This document shows, piece by piece, positions 29,655-38,950 of a stretch of 64,000 nucleotides of DNA. The notes under the pieces were generated by a model. The model worked only from the letters and a program-made list of their open reading frames with translations. It ran no database searches and was not told the DNA's origin. The stretch is from a bacterium (GTDB lineage: Bacteria; CLD3; SB21), in NCBI GenBank assembly GCA_013360215.1, contig JABWCP010000015.1, forward strand, positions 4,542-68,541, given 5' to 3'. A program made the position numbers and the translations under genes. Position 1 is the first letter of the stretch. Each line of letters begins with the position of its first letter.

Positions 29655-30380
29655 TCAATGGAAAATCCCAACAATAATACTATTAGCACAGGGATAAGGA
29701 TCCGCGTATTTAGCGCCTATGACATCTGAATATAAAACCTGCTTCCATTCATTATCTTCCGATATTCTTTTCATAAAATATTCTTCAGAAAAACCTAACT
29801 TATTTCTTCCAATCAGTGAATCCAAATAACTATTAAAACCTAAAGGCATAGTTGCTACTATCGTTCCCATTGGGCTTAGCATTTGTTTCATATTGTCAAT
29901 TGCCCGTAGCAGTTGTTTTGGATCGTTGTGGTTGGATGTGATGTCACCATATCGGGAATATTCGTCCCATCCAACATGTTCTAAAGTTGAAATCGTTACG
30001 ATCAAATCATATTTTTCACTAGGTTTGAATTCTGTTATATCGTAATTTAAGACAAAATCCCCTTTTTCATATTTATCAACAATTGTATGTTCAAATTGTA
30101 GGTAGTGATTCAAAACATTTCCAACCTCTAATATCTTCTTGTTTTGATAATGCTTCACATACTCCATGACTATTGGAATTTCAACCGACCTTTCGTTTCT
30201 AAATGTTTCATTGTGCATGGAGTAATAATAAAATAAGCTTGTTTCATTAAAATTAAATTTACTGTTTCTAAACATCTTGTAAAATATGAGATCAAACAAG
30301 TTTGGGTTCCGCCCAACAAGGTATAACGCTTTTCTAACTATTCGACGTAACAACGCAAAAAAAACGTTACTTGTTTTCAC
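29655..30380 (-). CDS. Divergent SAM-dependent methyltransferase-like protein
   Basis: 241 residues from the GTG at 30380, preceded by AAAGGGG; a TTG one codon further upstream is possible. A class I methyltransferase core is suggested by ILEVGNVLNHYL (motif I), YDLIVTISTLEHVGWDEYSR (post-motif I/motif II) and MLSPMGTIVATMPLGFN (motif III). Motif I lacks the usual glycine-rich E-x-G-x-G-x-G, so SAM binding may be altered or the protein may belong to a distinct family. It overlaps the flippase stop by 14 bases. Likely modifies a sugar in the repeat unit, but this is inference. Confidence 0.7.
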   Translation of the reverse strand: MKTSNVFFALLRRIVRKALYLVGRNPNLFDLIFYKMFRNSKFNFNETSLFYYYSMHNETFRNERSVEIPIVMEYVKHYQNKKILEVGNVLNHYLQFEHTIVDKYEKGDFVLNYDITEFKPSEKYDLIVTISTLEHVGWDEYSRYGDITSNHNDPKQLLRAIDNMKQMLSPMGTIVATMPLGFNSYLDSLIGRNKLGFSEEYFMKRISEDNEWKQVLYSDVIGAKYADPYPCANSIIVGIFH

Positions 30381-31914
30381 CAAATGCCCCTTTCAATTTA
30401 TCCTGGATATACATTATTCCAGATACTTTCGCATTCACTATTTCCTCTACCGGAAGCCAATATACCATGATCAATATATACAAAAGCAGCCCACAACTAA
30501 TTGAAATGGAGGTCCTGAAAAATTCAACAATATCCATCAAAATATAGTTTTGCAACGAGAACATAATTATCCCAGAAAATGCCGCAGCAGCAATGACTTT
30601 TAAAACATCCACAATCAGCTTTCTTCCGTCCAATCCTTTAAAAATCTTATCTAACAATATCAGAGCAATAACAATGGTGTAAAATGTTGATAAAGATGAT
30701 GCTAGCGAAAGACCAAGATAAGAGACCTTTGAACTTAAGTAATACCCAAGTAACAAATAAATTGCTATTTCCGAAACAGCTACCACAGAAAATATTTTAG
30801 TGTTATTGGATAGATAAAATCCCTTCGCTGCTATGTTTCCGCAGCTAAGACAAATAAACGCTATCATTAAGGTTGACAATATATTACTGACGGCGCTAGT
30901 CGCGGCATCATCAAAGGCACCCCTTTCAAAAAGAAGCCGCACAATCGAATCACCAAGAAATAAAAATAAAAAAGCTATTGGAAGTGCAATCAAAAGTACA
31001 ATTCGAATCCCTTTTGAAAAATATCTTCGTACTGCTTCAAGGTCATTACGCTCCCACGCTTCTGACATTAGAGGAAATATTGTTGTTGCAATGCCACTTG
31101 ATGTAATATTTGCCAAATAATTCATTATTTGATTCGCATATCCCAAATAAGAAATACTACCAGGTTCAAGTGTAGAGGCGATTAGTCTTTCCAATACACT
31201 TGTCGATCGATACAACAAACCTGCGATAATCAAAGGAGCGGCAGTTTTGAATAATTTTAATTGTTCTTTATCGAACAAAAAACTTAATCTATAAAATTTA
31301 CCTTGGAAAACAATCGGAATAAGAATGATGAAACTAAAAATGGAAGCAGCAAGGCTTCCATAAGCTAAACTTTCAATACCAATTTCACTATTCCATAGGA
31401 TGACAAACAAAGGGCTTATGACTGTACCTAAAATGGGCGCGACTGAAGGCAAGAGAAATCTCTTATGTGCATAATATATCATTGTAAGTAGATTCGATAG
31501 AACTGAAAATAAAATTGTTGGTAGGAGAATTCTAAGTAGTTTTGATGTAAGATGAAGTTGATCACCCTTGAAACCCGGAGTCAACAGAGTAACTAATTGC
31601 TCGGAAAACACAATCCCAAAAATAACTAAAATACAAATAAAGAGCCCATATATATTAAGTACCCTACTTACGAAAAATGCAATTTCATCAGGTGTCTTTT
31701 GAATTTGATGCCCAATATATGATGACATAAATATAACACCGAGGGAGTTAGCGAAAAGCGCTATCAAGTACGTTGGAATAACAATAGCAGCAAAATATGC
31801 GTCCCGTTGAGGTGTTGTGCCAAAGTAAAAAGCAACCACTAGTTGAGTCAGAAAACCCGCAATTATTCCTAAAAAAGAAAAAAAGGTTACTTGTATTGTT
31901 GATTTTAAAAGCAA
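30367..31914 (-). CDS. MurJ/Wzx-like lipid-linked oligosaccharide flippase (first copy)
   Basis: 515 residues with about 14 predicted membrane helices of the MOP superfamily (MurJ/MviN side). The N-terminus FLTQLVVAFYFGTTPQRDAY and the internal RLLFERGAFD are characteristic of MviN-like proteins. In this setting it probably flips the undecaprenyl-linked repeat unit made by the AT-rich operon rather than lipid II, but a MurJ role cannot be excluded from sequence. A second, different flippase is at 42606. Confidence 0.86.
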   Translation of the reverse strand: MLLKSTIQVTFFSFLGIIAGFLTQLVVAFYFGTTPQRDAYFAAIVIPTYLIALFANSLGVIFMSSYIGHQIQKTPDEIAFFVSRVLNIYGLFICILVIFGIVFSEQLVTLLTPGFKGDQLHLTSKLLRILLPTILFSVLSNLLTMIYYAHKRFLLPSVAPILGTVISPLFVILWNSEIGIESLAYGSLAASIFSFIILIPIVFQGKFYRLSFLFDKEQLKLFKTAAPLIIAGLLYRSTSVLERLIASTLEPGSISYLGYANQIMNYLANITSSGIATTIFPLMSEAWERNDLEAVRRYFSKGIRIVLLIALPIAFLFLFLGDSIVRLLFERGAFDDAATSAVSNILSTLMIAFICLSCGNIAAKGFYLSNNTKIFSVVAVSEIAIYLLLGYYLSSKVSYLGLSLASSLSTFYTIVIALILLDKIFKGLDGRKLIVDVLKVIAAAAFSGIIMFSLQNYILMDIVEFFRTSISISCGLLLYILIMVYWLPVEEIVNAKVSGIMYIQDKLKGAFGENK

Positions 31915-32166
31915 AGAATTAGACGTTTAAAATTGCAGTATGGTAGCGGGTATTATACTAAGAACTGATATGGGTGATTCACGTAAACTTTCCGCTTAGT
32001 TCTTAACATCATTGGAACTTATGTTGAGTCCTTTGGTCGTTTGATACCCCAACTTGCAACTCAATACAAAACGACCTTTGTGCATCTAAAGACTTGCTTA
32101 AAAATAAAATTATCACCTAATGAACTACCATGAAGAAAATATACGACTTGAACTAAGATTAGTTTA

Positions 32167-32937
32167 TTACTTCATTTGGCAGATAAAAAGGGCACTCCAC
32201 GTATCAAATCCGAGTGTTTTTTTTGTAATCCATTCTTCGTGAGCAAGAATTTTGAATCCATTATTTGAAAGCATAAATTCAATTTCAGGTAAAAATAGAT
32301 ACCGCATGGTATGCGTTTCATTGAGTACATTAATTACACCCGTTTTCTTTTCTGTTACAAACACTGTATAATTAACATCTACTAAATTCCTGTCGCTAAT
32401 ATGCGAAGGTTCTGCGATCCGAATAACTTTGATCAAATCATCTTCGAGTCTTTTTACTCGTACCGTTGGGCGATCGGTTAACACAGCAGGACCATACCAA
32501 CAATCAAAAATAAAAATTCCATTCGGATTAAGATGATACTTTACTGTTGACAAAGTATCCATAAAATCGTTATTGCTTGTTTGATAACTCATTACATGGA
32601 ACAATGACAAAGCCACATCAAATGTCTTATCTAAACGGATTGATCGAATATCACCTTTGTAAAATCTCAGCAACGATGACAACTTTGGTGAGGCGGCAGC
32701 TTTTTCTATTGCTTTGGATAGCATCTCTTGTGAAACATCAATACCGTCAATTGAGTAACCGTATTCGCTCAAAAAAAAGTCATGCGCACCTGTACCACAA
32801 CCAAGATTCAATATAGTCTGAGTTTGGGGAGCAAAACGTTGAATCAAATCTCTCAAATAGTGGACTTCATTACCATAGTCCTTATCTTTATAAAGGAGAT
32901 CATAATAGCGCGAATAATCTCCAAAAACGTTACTCAT
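32167..32937 (-). CDS. Class I SAM-dependent methyltransferase
   Basis: 256 residues. Clear Rossmann motifs: ILNLGCGTGAHDFFL (motif I) near residue 42, YKGDIRSIRLDKTFDVALSLF (motif II) and LNPNGIFIFDCWYGP (motif III). It is 7 bases downstream of the perosamine-synthase-like aminotransferase and probably belongs with it, so N- or O-methylation of an amino sugar is a reasonable guess. After its stop there are 252 bases with no gene, including an 8-bp inverted repeat TAAGAACT/AGTTCTTA (31959-32005). Confidence 0.87.
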   Translation of the reverse strand: MSNVFGDYSRYYDLLYKDKDYGNEVHYLRDLIQRFAPQTQTILNLGCGTGAHDFFLSEYGYSIDGIDVSQEMLSKAIEKAAASPKLSSLLRFYKGDIRSIRLDKTFDVALSLFHVMSYQTSNNDFMDTLSTVKYHLNPNGIFIFDCWYGPAVLTDRPTVRVKRLEDDLIKVIRIAEPSHISDRNLVDVNYTVFVTEKKTGVINVLNETHTMRYLFLPEIEFMLSNNGFKILAHEEWITKKTLGFDTWSALFICQMK

Positions 32938-32944
32938 AATGCCT

Positions 32945-34054
32945 TTACTTAAATAGTTCTTTAAGCGCTTCTGCGACTGAGTGTATTTGCTCTTCAGTTA
33001 TTGCAAGCCCGCTTGGCACATAAAATCCTCTTTCACCAAGTCTCTCTGCAACCGGGTACTGCTCTCCAAGGAAAAGACCTATATCATTAAAAACAGGCTG
33101 CCGATGCATGGGATAAAAAAAAGGACGAGTACCTACACCCGCACTTGCAAGTTTTTTCATTGCCTCAAATGCGTCGTATGGTATTTCGTCGCTCATTACA
33201 ATTCCATAAACCCAATAAATATTGGACGCATAATCGCATCCCTTGATAGGCAATTGAATACAATCTATCTCAGAAAGTAACTCGTTGTATATTGCACCGA
33301 TTCTTCTTTTCTTAATAAGAAAATCATCTAATCTTTCAAGTTGCGCAACCCCAATAGCTGCTTGTAAGTTTGTCATTCTAAAATTCCATCCCAAATCTTT
33401 GTGAATAAAGCGACGGGGTGGAATAAAACTAAGATTACGCAGTTCTCGGCTTTTCGCTGCTAATTTTTCATCATTTGTCAGCACCATACCACCTTCACCT
33501 GTAGTGATATGCTTATTCGGATAAAAACTGAATATTGAAATGTCACCAAAACTGCCACACGGTTTTCCTTTATATTTTTGTCCAATAAGCTCAGCAGCAT
33601 CTTCGATAATCATCAGGTTATATTTCTCGGCTAATACCAAAATTGGATCCATATCTACAGGAATGCCATAGATATGTACAACCATGATTGCCTTCGTTCT
33701 ACTGGTGATTCTAGATTCAATATTTTCAACTGACATATTCCACGTCTTTGGATCTGAATCAACAACAACAGGAGTCGCACCTGCACGTACAATTGCAGCT
33801 GCACACGAAATAATTGTAAACGTAGGAAGAATTACTTCGTCGCCTTTGCCGATACCAAGCACCGCAACTGCAACTTCCAACGCAACGGAGCCGTTCGCAA
33901 CAGCAATCCCGTATTTTCGGTCAACTCTTTTCGCAAAATCCTCTTCAAATTTTTTCACAAAGGGACCATCCGATGATATCCATCCCGTATCAATACATTC
34001 AGCTAAGTATTTCTTCTCATTACCATCCAACAATGGTTCATTTACCGGAATCAT
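32945..34054 (-). CDS. DegT/DnrJ/EryC1 sugar aminotransferase, candidate GDP-perosamine synthase
   Basis: PLP-dependent nucleotide-sugar aminotransferase of 369 residues. The PLP lysine is K181 in SFYPNKHITTGEGG, and the cofactor aspartate is in IIEDAAELIG. The order IPVNEPLLDGNEKKYL, WISSDGPFVKKFEEDFA, DPKTWNMSVENIES and TRPFFYPMHRQPVF closely resembles PerA/RfbE GDP-perosamine synthases. Its presumed substrate, GDP-4-keto-6-deoxymannose, is made by gmd in the same operon, which supports the idea. It overlaps the upstream cupin gene by ATGA. The aminotransferase call is strong; the perosamine assignment is moderate. Confidence 0.85.
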   Translation of the reverse strand: MIPVNEPLLDGNEKKYLAECIDTGWISSDGPFVKKFEEDFAKRVDRKYGIAVANGSVALEVAVAVLGIGKGDEVILPTFTIISCAAAIVRAGATPVVVDSDPKTWNMSVENIESRITSRTKAIMVVHIYGIPVDMDPILVLAEKYNLMIIEDAAELIGQKYKGKPCGSFGDISIFSFYPNKHITTGEGGMVLTNDEKLAAKSRELRNLSFIPPRRFIHKDLGWNFRMTNLQAAIGVAQLERLDDFLIKKRRIGAIYNELLSEIDCIQLPIKGCDYASNIYWVYGIVMSDEIPYDAFEAMKKLASAGVGTRPFFYPMHRQPVFNDIGLFLGEQYPVAERLGERGFYVPSGLAITEEQIHSVAEALKELFK

Positions 34055-34473
34055 GGTTTTGTACCCTCAAAATGTGTCTTATCATTGGTTACACCACCAT
34101 AAGGACCTTGTTTTATTTCGAGCATTTCACAATCTGACAACATTTCGAACCCATGCCCACCAGAAATCAGAAAAATCACATCATCTTTATCTAAAACAAC
34201 ACTATTAACCCAATCGAATTCTGAATCATAAATATCTACTCTGACCGATCCTTTTCTAATAACCAATACCTCTTGTGTTAATATAACTTGACGAATCAAC
34301 TTATTGTGATAATGAGGTTTAATCTTACCCTCTTTAGAATACTTAATGATTCCAATCTGCTGAGAATACTCTGGACTTGAAAAAAATTCCGTTTTTTCCA
34401 CTTGATGACTTCTTCTAATCACTAAAGCAAGGCAGTTATTATTTTTATCATTTATTTTTTGCAGGGATTCCAT
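34051..34473 (-). CDS. Small cupin protein of a sugar-modification operon
   Basis: 140-residue protein with a single cupin barrel: IKPHYHNKLIRQ provides the H-x-H metal/ligand motif and VVLDKDDVIFLISGGHGFEM the second motif. It is not long enough, and lacks the motifs, for RmlC 3,5-epimerase. Small cupins next to DegT aminotransferases include 3,4-ketoisomerases such as FdtA and WbuC-like proteins. The ATGA overlap with the aminotransferase suggests the two act on the same sugar. The exact reaction is unknown. Confidence 0.72.
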   Translation of the reverse strand: MESLQKINDKNNNCLALVIRRSHQVEKTEFFSSPEYSQQIGIIKYSKEGKIKPHYHNKLIRQVILTQEVLVIRKGSVRVDIYDSEFDWVNSVVLDKDDVIFLISGGHGFEMLSDCEMLEIKQGPYGGVTNDKTHFEGTKP

Positions 34474-34483
34474 ATTTGATATT

Positions 34484-35431
34484 CTATTTCACTTTTGAGT
34501 TGTAAGAATTAGTAAACCATTCAATTGTTTGTTTTAACCCAGCTTCAAAATTAACAGCCGGTTTGAAACCTAATTCTTTTTCAGCAGAAGAAATATCAGC
34601 AAATGAGTGTTTTATATCTCCAGCACGTTCGGGGTGATACAAAGGTGCTATATCCTTTCCCAAGATTTCATTAATGGCTTTTACTAATTGATTAAGTGTA
34701 GTTTGTTCATGGCACGCACAATTCACAGCAATCCCCGAAGGGCAATCAATAGTGGCCGCAAGTATATTAGCTTGTACAACATTTGCAACAAAAGTAAAAT
34801 CTCTACTTTGATTGCCATCTCCATATATTAAAGGTTGTTTATCATTCACTATGGCAGCTATGAAAATTGGAATCACAGCTGAATACTGTGAATCCGGATC
34901 TTGCTTGGGGCCAAATACATTGAAATAACGTAAGCAAACTGTTTCTAAACCATAAAGTTGCGAGAATACCTTACAATAGTACTCCCCCCCTAATTTCGAT
35001 ACTGCATACGGCGATAAAGGATTAACTTGTAAGCCTTCGTGTTTCGGTAACTCAGGATTATCCCCATAAACAGAAGAAGACGATGCAAAAACAACTCTTT
35101 TCACTTTTGCTTCTTTTGCAGCATCAAGAATATTCAAGGTTCCTGCAACATTCACTTCATTTGTCGTTATAGGATCTCTAATCGACCTCGGAACAGATGG
35201 CAAGGCTGCTTGATGCAAAACAACATCTATTTCACTAACAGCCTCACGTACGATATGGTAACTACGAATATCTCCTTCTATCAGTTCGATTTGTTCTAAA
35301 AAAGGCAATAAGTTACTCCTTTTGCCTGTAGAAAAATTATCAAGCACGCGCACAGAGTCACCACGTTTTACCAATCCCTCTACAATATTGGAACCTATAA
35401 ACCCGGCTCCTCCGGTAACTAAATACTTCAT
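34484..35431 (-). CDS. UDP-hexose / UDP-GlcNAc C4-epimerase (GalE/WbpP-like SDR)
   Basis: Extended SDR of 315 residues. NAD loop GGAGFIG at residues 7-13, catalytic S-x-Y-x3-K as SPYAVSK, and substrate-binding RYFNVFGPKQDP. The segment AALPSVPRSIRDP matches WbpP/TviC-type enzymes, which interconvert UDP-GlcNAc and UDP-GalNAc, better than classical GalE. It would supply a galacto-configured donor for the repeat unit. 10 bases separate it from the cupin and 89 from fcl. Confidence 0.87.
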   Translation of the reverse strand: MKYLVTGGAGFIGSNIVEGLVKRGDSVRVLDNFSTGKRSNLLPFLEQIELIEGDIRSYHIVREAVSEIDVVLHQAALPSVPRSIRDPITTNEVNVAGTLNILDAAKEAKVKRVVFASSSSVYGDNPELPKHEGLQVNPLSPYAVSKLGGEYYCKVFSQLYGLETVCLRYFNVFGPKQDPDSQYSAVIPIFIAAIVNDKQPLIYGDGNQSRDFTFVANVVQANILAATIDCPSGIAVNCACHEQTTLNQLVKAINEILGKDIAPLYHPERAGDIKHSFADISSAEKELGFKPAVNFEAGLKQTIEWFTNSYNSKVK

Positions 35432-35520
35432 AAATTCTTTTCTTAAAGTGTCATCAGCTCAAGAGCTATATCACAACCTGTTTTACAACTAAATTAATTA
35501 CAATGAGTAAAACAAATATT

Positions 35521-36462
35521 TCAAACACCCAGTTTTTTTTGAAAATTCCTAAACCAGTCTATTGTTTTCCGGATACCTTCTTGTAAATCAACTTTGTGTT
35601 TCCAGCCCAACGAATGGATCTTTGAAACATCGAGAAGTTTTTGTGTTGTCCCGTCCGGTTTAGTGAGATCAAAATCCAACTTTCCAGTAAATCCAACTTC
35701 TTTTTTTATCATTTCTGCCAATTCAAGAATCGTAATATCTTCGCCAGTTCCAATATTTAGGATTTCATTGTCCTCATAATTCTCCATCAGATATACGCAG
35801 GCATCCGCTAAATCATCAACGTACAAAAATTCACGCCGAGGTTTACCTGATCCCCAAAGGGTTACAGTGTTTGTTTTATTTGACTGACCTTCAACAAATT
35901 TTCTGATCAATGCCGGCATTACATGTGAATTTTGCAGATCAAAATTATCGTTTGGACCATATAGATTGGTCGGCATCACAGATATATATTTGGTGCCATA
36001 TTGTCTATTATAAGATTTGATCAACTCAATTCCGGCAATCTTTGCAATGGCATACGGCTGGTTAGTTTGCTCCAACGACCCCGTAAGCAGATACTCTTCT
36101 TTTATCGGTCGTGCAGCATGTTTCGGATAGATACAAGAACTCCCTAGGAAACAAAGCTTTTTAACATTGGTAGTATATGAAGAGTGAATGATGTTGTTTT
36201 GAATAACTAAATTTTGATAGATAAATTCAGCGGGATAGGAATTATTGGCCTGTATACCACCAACTTTAGCAGCAGCAACGAATACATATTCAGGCTTTTC
36301 TGCTTCAAAAAAAGCTCTAACATTTTGTTGATGCCCAAGATCAAGTTCTGCGCGCGTGCGAAACAATAAGTTCATAAACCCTTGCCTACCCAATGTGCGA
36401 AGAATAGCTGAACCTACCAAACCTTCGTGCCCCGCTATATATATCTTTGAATCTTTTTGCAA
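35521..36462 (-). CDS. fcl: GDP-L-fucose synthase
   Basis: Converts GDP-4-keto-6-deoxy-mannose to GDP-L-fucose by double epimerisation and NADPH reduction. Length 313 residues. The NADP loop GHEGLVGSA starts near residue 11, and SSCIYPKHA and [10 protein letters not shown] hold the catalytic serine, tyrosine and lysine. [12 protein letters not shown] and [11 protein letters not shown] are highly characteristic of Fcl/WcaG. It lies 1 base from gmd, the enzyme that makes its substrate. Confidence 0.96.
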   Translation of the reverse strand: MQKDSKIYIAGHEGLVGSAILRTLGRQGFMNLLFRTRAELDLGHQQNVRAFFEAEKPEYVFVAAAKVGGIQANNSYPAEFIYQNLVIQNNIIHSSYTTNVKKLCFLGSSCIYPKHAARPIKEEYLLTGSLEQTNQPYAIAKIAGIELIKSYNRQYGTKYISVMPTNLYGPNDNFDLQNSHVMPALIRKFVEGQSNKTNTVTLWGSGKPRREFLYVDDLADACVYLMENYEDNEILNIGTGEDITILELAEMIKKEVGFTGKLDFDLTKPDGTTQKLLDVSKIHSLGWKHKVDLQEGIRKTIDWFRNFQKKLGV

Positions 36463-36463
36463 T

Positions 36464-37513
36464 TTAAAGTCCCCGTTTTTTCACAAGTTCATAATCTGAC
36501 TTGACCATTAATCGTGCAAGATCATGAAATTTTGTTCCGGCCTCCCAATTCAGTTTTTGTTTAGCCTTTATTGGATTTCCAACTAAAATATCAACTTCGG
36601 TTGGTCGAAAATATTTCACATCCACTTCTACTATATTTTTATCATTCCAATAAGCTTTTTCATTGATACCTTGACCATCCCAAATCAAATTCATTCCAAG
36701 TTCATTAAAGGCAACATCAACAAACTCCCTCACTTTGTGGGTCTCGCCAGTCGCCAAAACAAACTCCTCTGCAACATCTCGTTGAAGCATACGCCACATC
36801 CCCTCAACATATTCCGGAGCATAGCCCCAATCTCGTTGCGCATCTAAATTCCCTAAAACAAGTTTATCCTGTAAACCAAGCTTAATTCTTGCTGCAGCCA
36901 TAGTAATCTTACGGGAAACAAAAGTCTCTCCGCGCCGTGGCGATTCGTGATTAAACAAAATACCGTTGCATGCAAAAATGTTGTATGCTTCACGATAATT
37001 AATAACTATCCAATAGCCATAAATTTTAGAGACACCATATGGACTTCTGGGATAAAACGGAGTATTTTCATCTTGAGGAATTTCAATTACTTTCCCATAA
37101 AGTTCGCTTGTGGATGCTTGATAGAACTTAGTCTCGATTCCAGTTTCACGAATAGCATCAAGAAAACGTAGTGTTCCAATGGCATCTACCTCGGAAGTAT
37201 ATTCCGGAACCTCGAATGAGACTTTTACGTGGCTCTGAGCTGCAAGATTATATATCTCATTTGGTTGAATTTTTTCCAAAAGCCTGTTGATGTTACTGGT
37301 ATCTGTAACGTCGCCGTAGTGGAGAAAGAATCGTTTTCCAATAAGGTTTGAATCATTATATAGATGATCAATCCTTCCGGTGTTGAATGAACTGCTGCGA
37401 CGAATAACACCATGAACATTATACCCTTTTTTCAAAAGGAGTTCAGCTAAATATGAGCCGTCTTGCCCGGTAACACCTGTAATTAACGCTGTTTTTACTT
37501 TGCTATGCTTCAC
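36464..37513 (-). CDS. gmd: GDP-mannose 4,6-dehydratase
   Basis: Makes GDP-4-keto-6-deoxy-D-mannose, the precursor of GDP-L-fucose and possibly of GDP-perosamine here. The N-terminal [14 protein letters not shown] is diagnostic. QASTSELYG carries the catalytic threonine/serine and glutamate, and [12 protein letters not shown] the Tyr-x3-Lys pair. 349 residues, standard length. manB and manC, which would supply GDP-mannose, are not in the window. Confidence 0.97.
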   Translation of the reverse strand: MKHSKVKTALITGVTGQDGSYLAELLLKKGYNVHGVIRRSSSFNTGRIDHLYNDSNLIGKRFFLHYGDVTDTSNINRLLEKIQPNEIYNLAAQSHVKVSFEVPEYTSEVDAIGTLRFLDAIRETGIETKFYQASTSELYGKVIEIPQDENTPFYPRSPYGVSKIYGYWIVINYREAYNIFACNGILFNHESPRRGETFVSRKITMAAARIKLGLQDKLVLGNLDAQRDWGYAPEYVEGMWRMLQRDVAEEFVLATGETHKVREFVDVAFNELGMNLIWDGQGINEKAYWNDKNIVEVDVKYFRPTEVDILVGNPIKAKQKLNWEAGTKFHDLARLMVKSDYELVKKRGL

Positions 37514-37576
37514 AAAAACTCTCTTTAATCTTTTCAGGTTAATCCCATTTCGAAGTCATCTACCTTTATACATAAA

Positions 37577-38806
37577 CTATTTAAACTTTCTTTGTGTAAA
37601 TAACCCAAGAATCAATTGAAACTGCTTATTGTCGATCAGAGATTTCCACATGTATTCTTTGAAATAAAGTAAAAACAAGACTACAACTCCCGCTATCAAT
37701 CCCGACACTAATGTAATTATTTTTTTTCTTGGTTTAAATGAATAATCCGCAGGCATTGCTTTGTCTAGCACCAATAGGGTTGGAGTATCTTTAGCCTCCT
37801 GAATTTTAGCTTGCTCAAACTGCGGAATCAAAAATTCCAATATTTTTCCATTAATTTGAACATCACGATACAATCTTAGATATCTCAATGCCAGATCGGG
37901 TGTTTCTTTAAATGGGATAAATATCCCCAAATCAACTCCCCCCCGATCTAATTGTTTTTGCGTCTTTCGCAACTCTTCCATCTGTGACTCTAAAATCATC
38001 AAATTTGGGTGATTTTTCCCTAAAGTTTTTTTCTTGATATTATAATCAATTTCAGTCGATACCATCTCAGCTTGAAGCTTAGCAGCTGCTTCTATTCCGG
38101 CTTTGGTTTGTTCCGGAATCGAAATCACTCCAAATTTTTTTTGAAAAAAATTCAACGAATCTTCTGAAATTTGCAGATCCTTCTTAGCTTGTTGGTATCG
38201 ATTTTCGATAAATTGCCTAGTAAATCTTGCTTGTTCCGTTGCCAGTTCCCGATTTATCTCATCCAATTTTAAAACAATATAATTTGCAATATCGGCCGTT
38301 TTTTGAGGGTCGTTGAAATAACGAAAAGTGATATTTATTGTGCCTAGTTTTTTATCCGCTTCGGCATTTATATCTTTTTCTAAAACCTTAAGCATGTCAT
38401 CCATTTTTTCAATCTTATACGCATTCAGCAGATCATACTTACCAATTAAATCTTCGCGTAACCTCCTACTGTTTAGAATTGCCATATATCGAGAAACATT
38501 TGTCACTCCGCCGCCTAATATGCTTACTCCAATGCCGCTAAGGCTACCTCCGCTTGATGATAGGGCGTCTAATGCAGAACCTGTTTTCTCCGGTAAAAGA
38601 ACGACGGCGGTTGATTCGTACCATTTATCTGACAACAAACTCAATCCAGCTGTTATTACCATTACAGTAAACACAGTAGTTATGATTAGGGTCTTCCATT
38701 TAACAAAAACGTAGAGTATCCATACTATTTGAAACACAGGCTTTGTATCACCATTATCGGCTTCCCTTTCAAAACCACCAATTATGCTATCTTTCTCATT
38801 AGTCAT
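37577..38806 (-). CDS. Wzz-like polysaccharide chain-length determinant (no kinase domain)
   Basis: Polysaccharide copolymerase. A first membrane helix lies near residues 40-60 (TLIITTVFTVMVITAGLSLL), a long periplasmic coiled-coil-rich domain follows, and a second helix (IITLVSGLIAGVVVLFLLYF) near residue 370 is preceded by the proline/basic motif ADYSFKPRKK. 409 residues from the ATG at 38806; the frame also opens from a TTG 18 codons upstream, and neither has a strong SD. There is no Wzc-type tyrosine kinase domain, so it is an O-antigen-like Wzz or needs a separate kinase not found here. It is the first gene of the AT-rich operon. Confidence 0.88.
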   Translation of the reverse strand: MTNEKDSIIGGFEREADNGDTKPVFQIVWILYVFVKWKTLIITTVFTVMVITAGLSLLSDKWYESTAVVLLPEKTGSALDALSSSGGSLSGIGVSILGGGVTNVSRYMAILNSRRLREDLIGKYDLLNAYKIEKMDDMLKVLEKDINAEADKKLGTINITFRYFNDPQKTADIANYIVLKLDEINRELATEQARFTRQFIENRYQQAKKDLQISEDSLNFFQKKFGVISIPEQTKAGIEAAAKLQAEMVSTEIDYNIKKKTLGKNHPNLMILESQMEELRKTQKQLDRGGVDLGIFIPFKETPDLALRYLRLYRDVQINGKILEFLIPQFEQAKIQEAKDTPTLLVLDKAMPADYSFKPRKKIITLVSGLIAGVVVLFLLYFKEYMWKSLIDNKQFQLILGLFTQRKFK

Positions 38807-38893
38807 ATTACGAAAAGATTCTAAAATAATATTATTTGTATAGCGTGTATTATCACTCAAATAGTTTTTGACGTAATAAACATCGTATTACAT

Positions 38894-38913
38894 CTTGCCA
38901 AAAGTGTGGCAAG
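38894..38913 (-). promoter_or_regulatory. 5'-leader hairpin upstream of Wzz
   Basis: A perfect 7-bp inverted repeat, CTTGCCA / TGGCAAG, with a 6-base loop. It is placed within the first 25 bases of the transcript predicted from the adjacent promoter. It could stabilise the mRNA 5' end or be a protein operator overlapping the start. It is followed by no T-run, so it is not a terminator. Confidence 0.4.
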
Positions 38914-38922
38914 TTTACAAAA

Positions 38923-38950
38923 ATTCTATCTCACAAACAATGTTTTTCAA
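38923..38950 (-). promoter_or_regulatory. Candidate sigma-70-type promoter for the Wzz-to-GT operon
   Basis: On the minus strand TTGAAA (38950-38945), a 16-base spacer and TAGAAT (38928-38923) match the -35 and -10 consensus at 5 of 6 positions each. The predicted start near 38916 lies about 110 bases before the Wzz ATG. In AT-rich DNA such matches occur by chance, and promoters in Bacteroidota proper differ from this form, so this is a candidate only. Confidence 0.4.

Noticed and set aside
31915-32166. 252-base gap examined for a small gene or RNA
   Set aside because: No reading frame with a start and ribosome-binding site; only an 8-bp inverted repeat with a 31-base loop.
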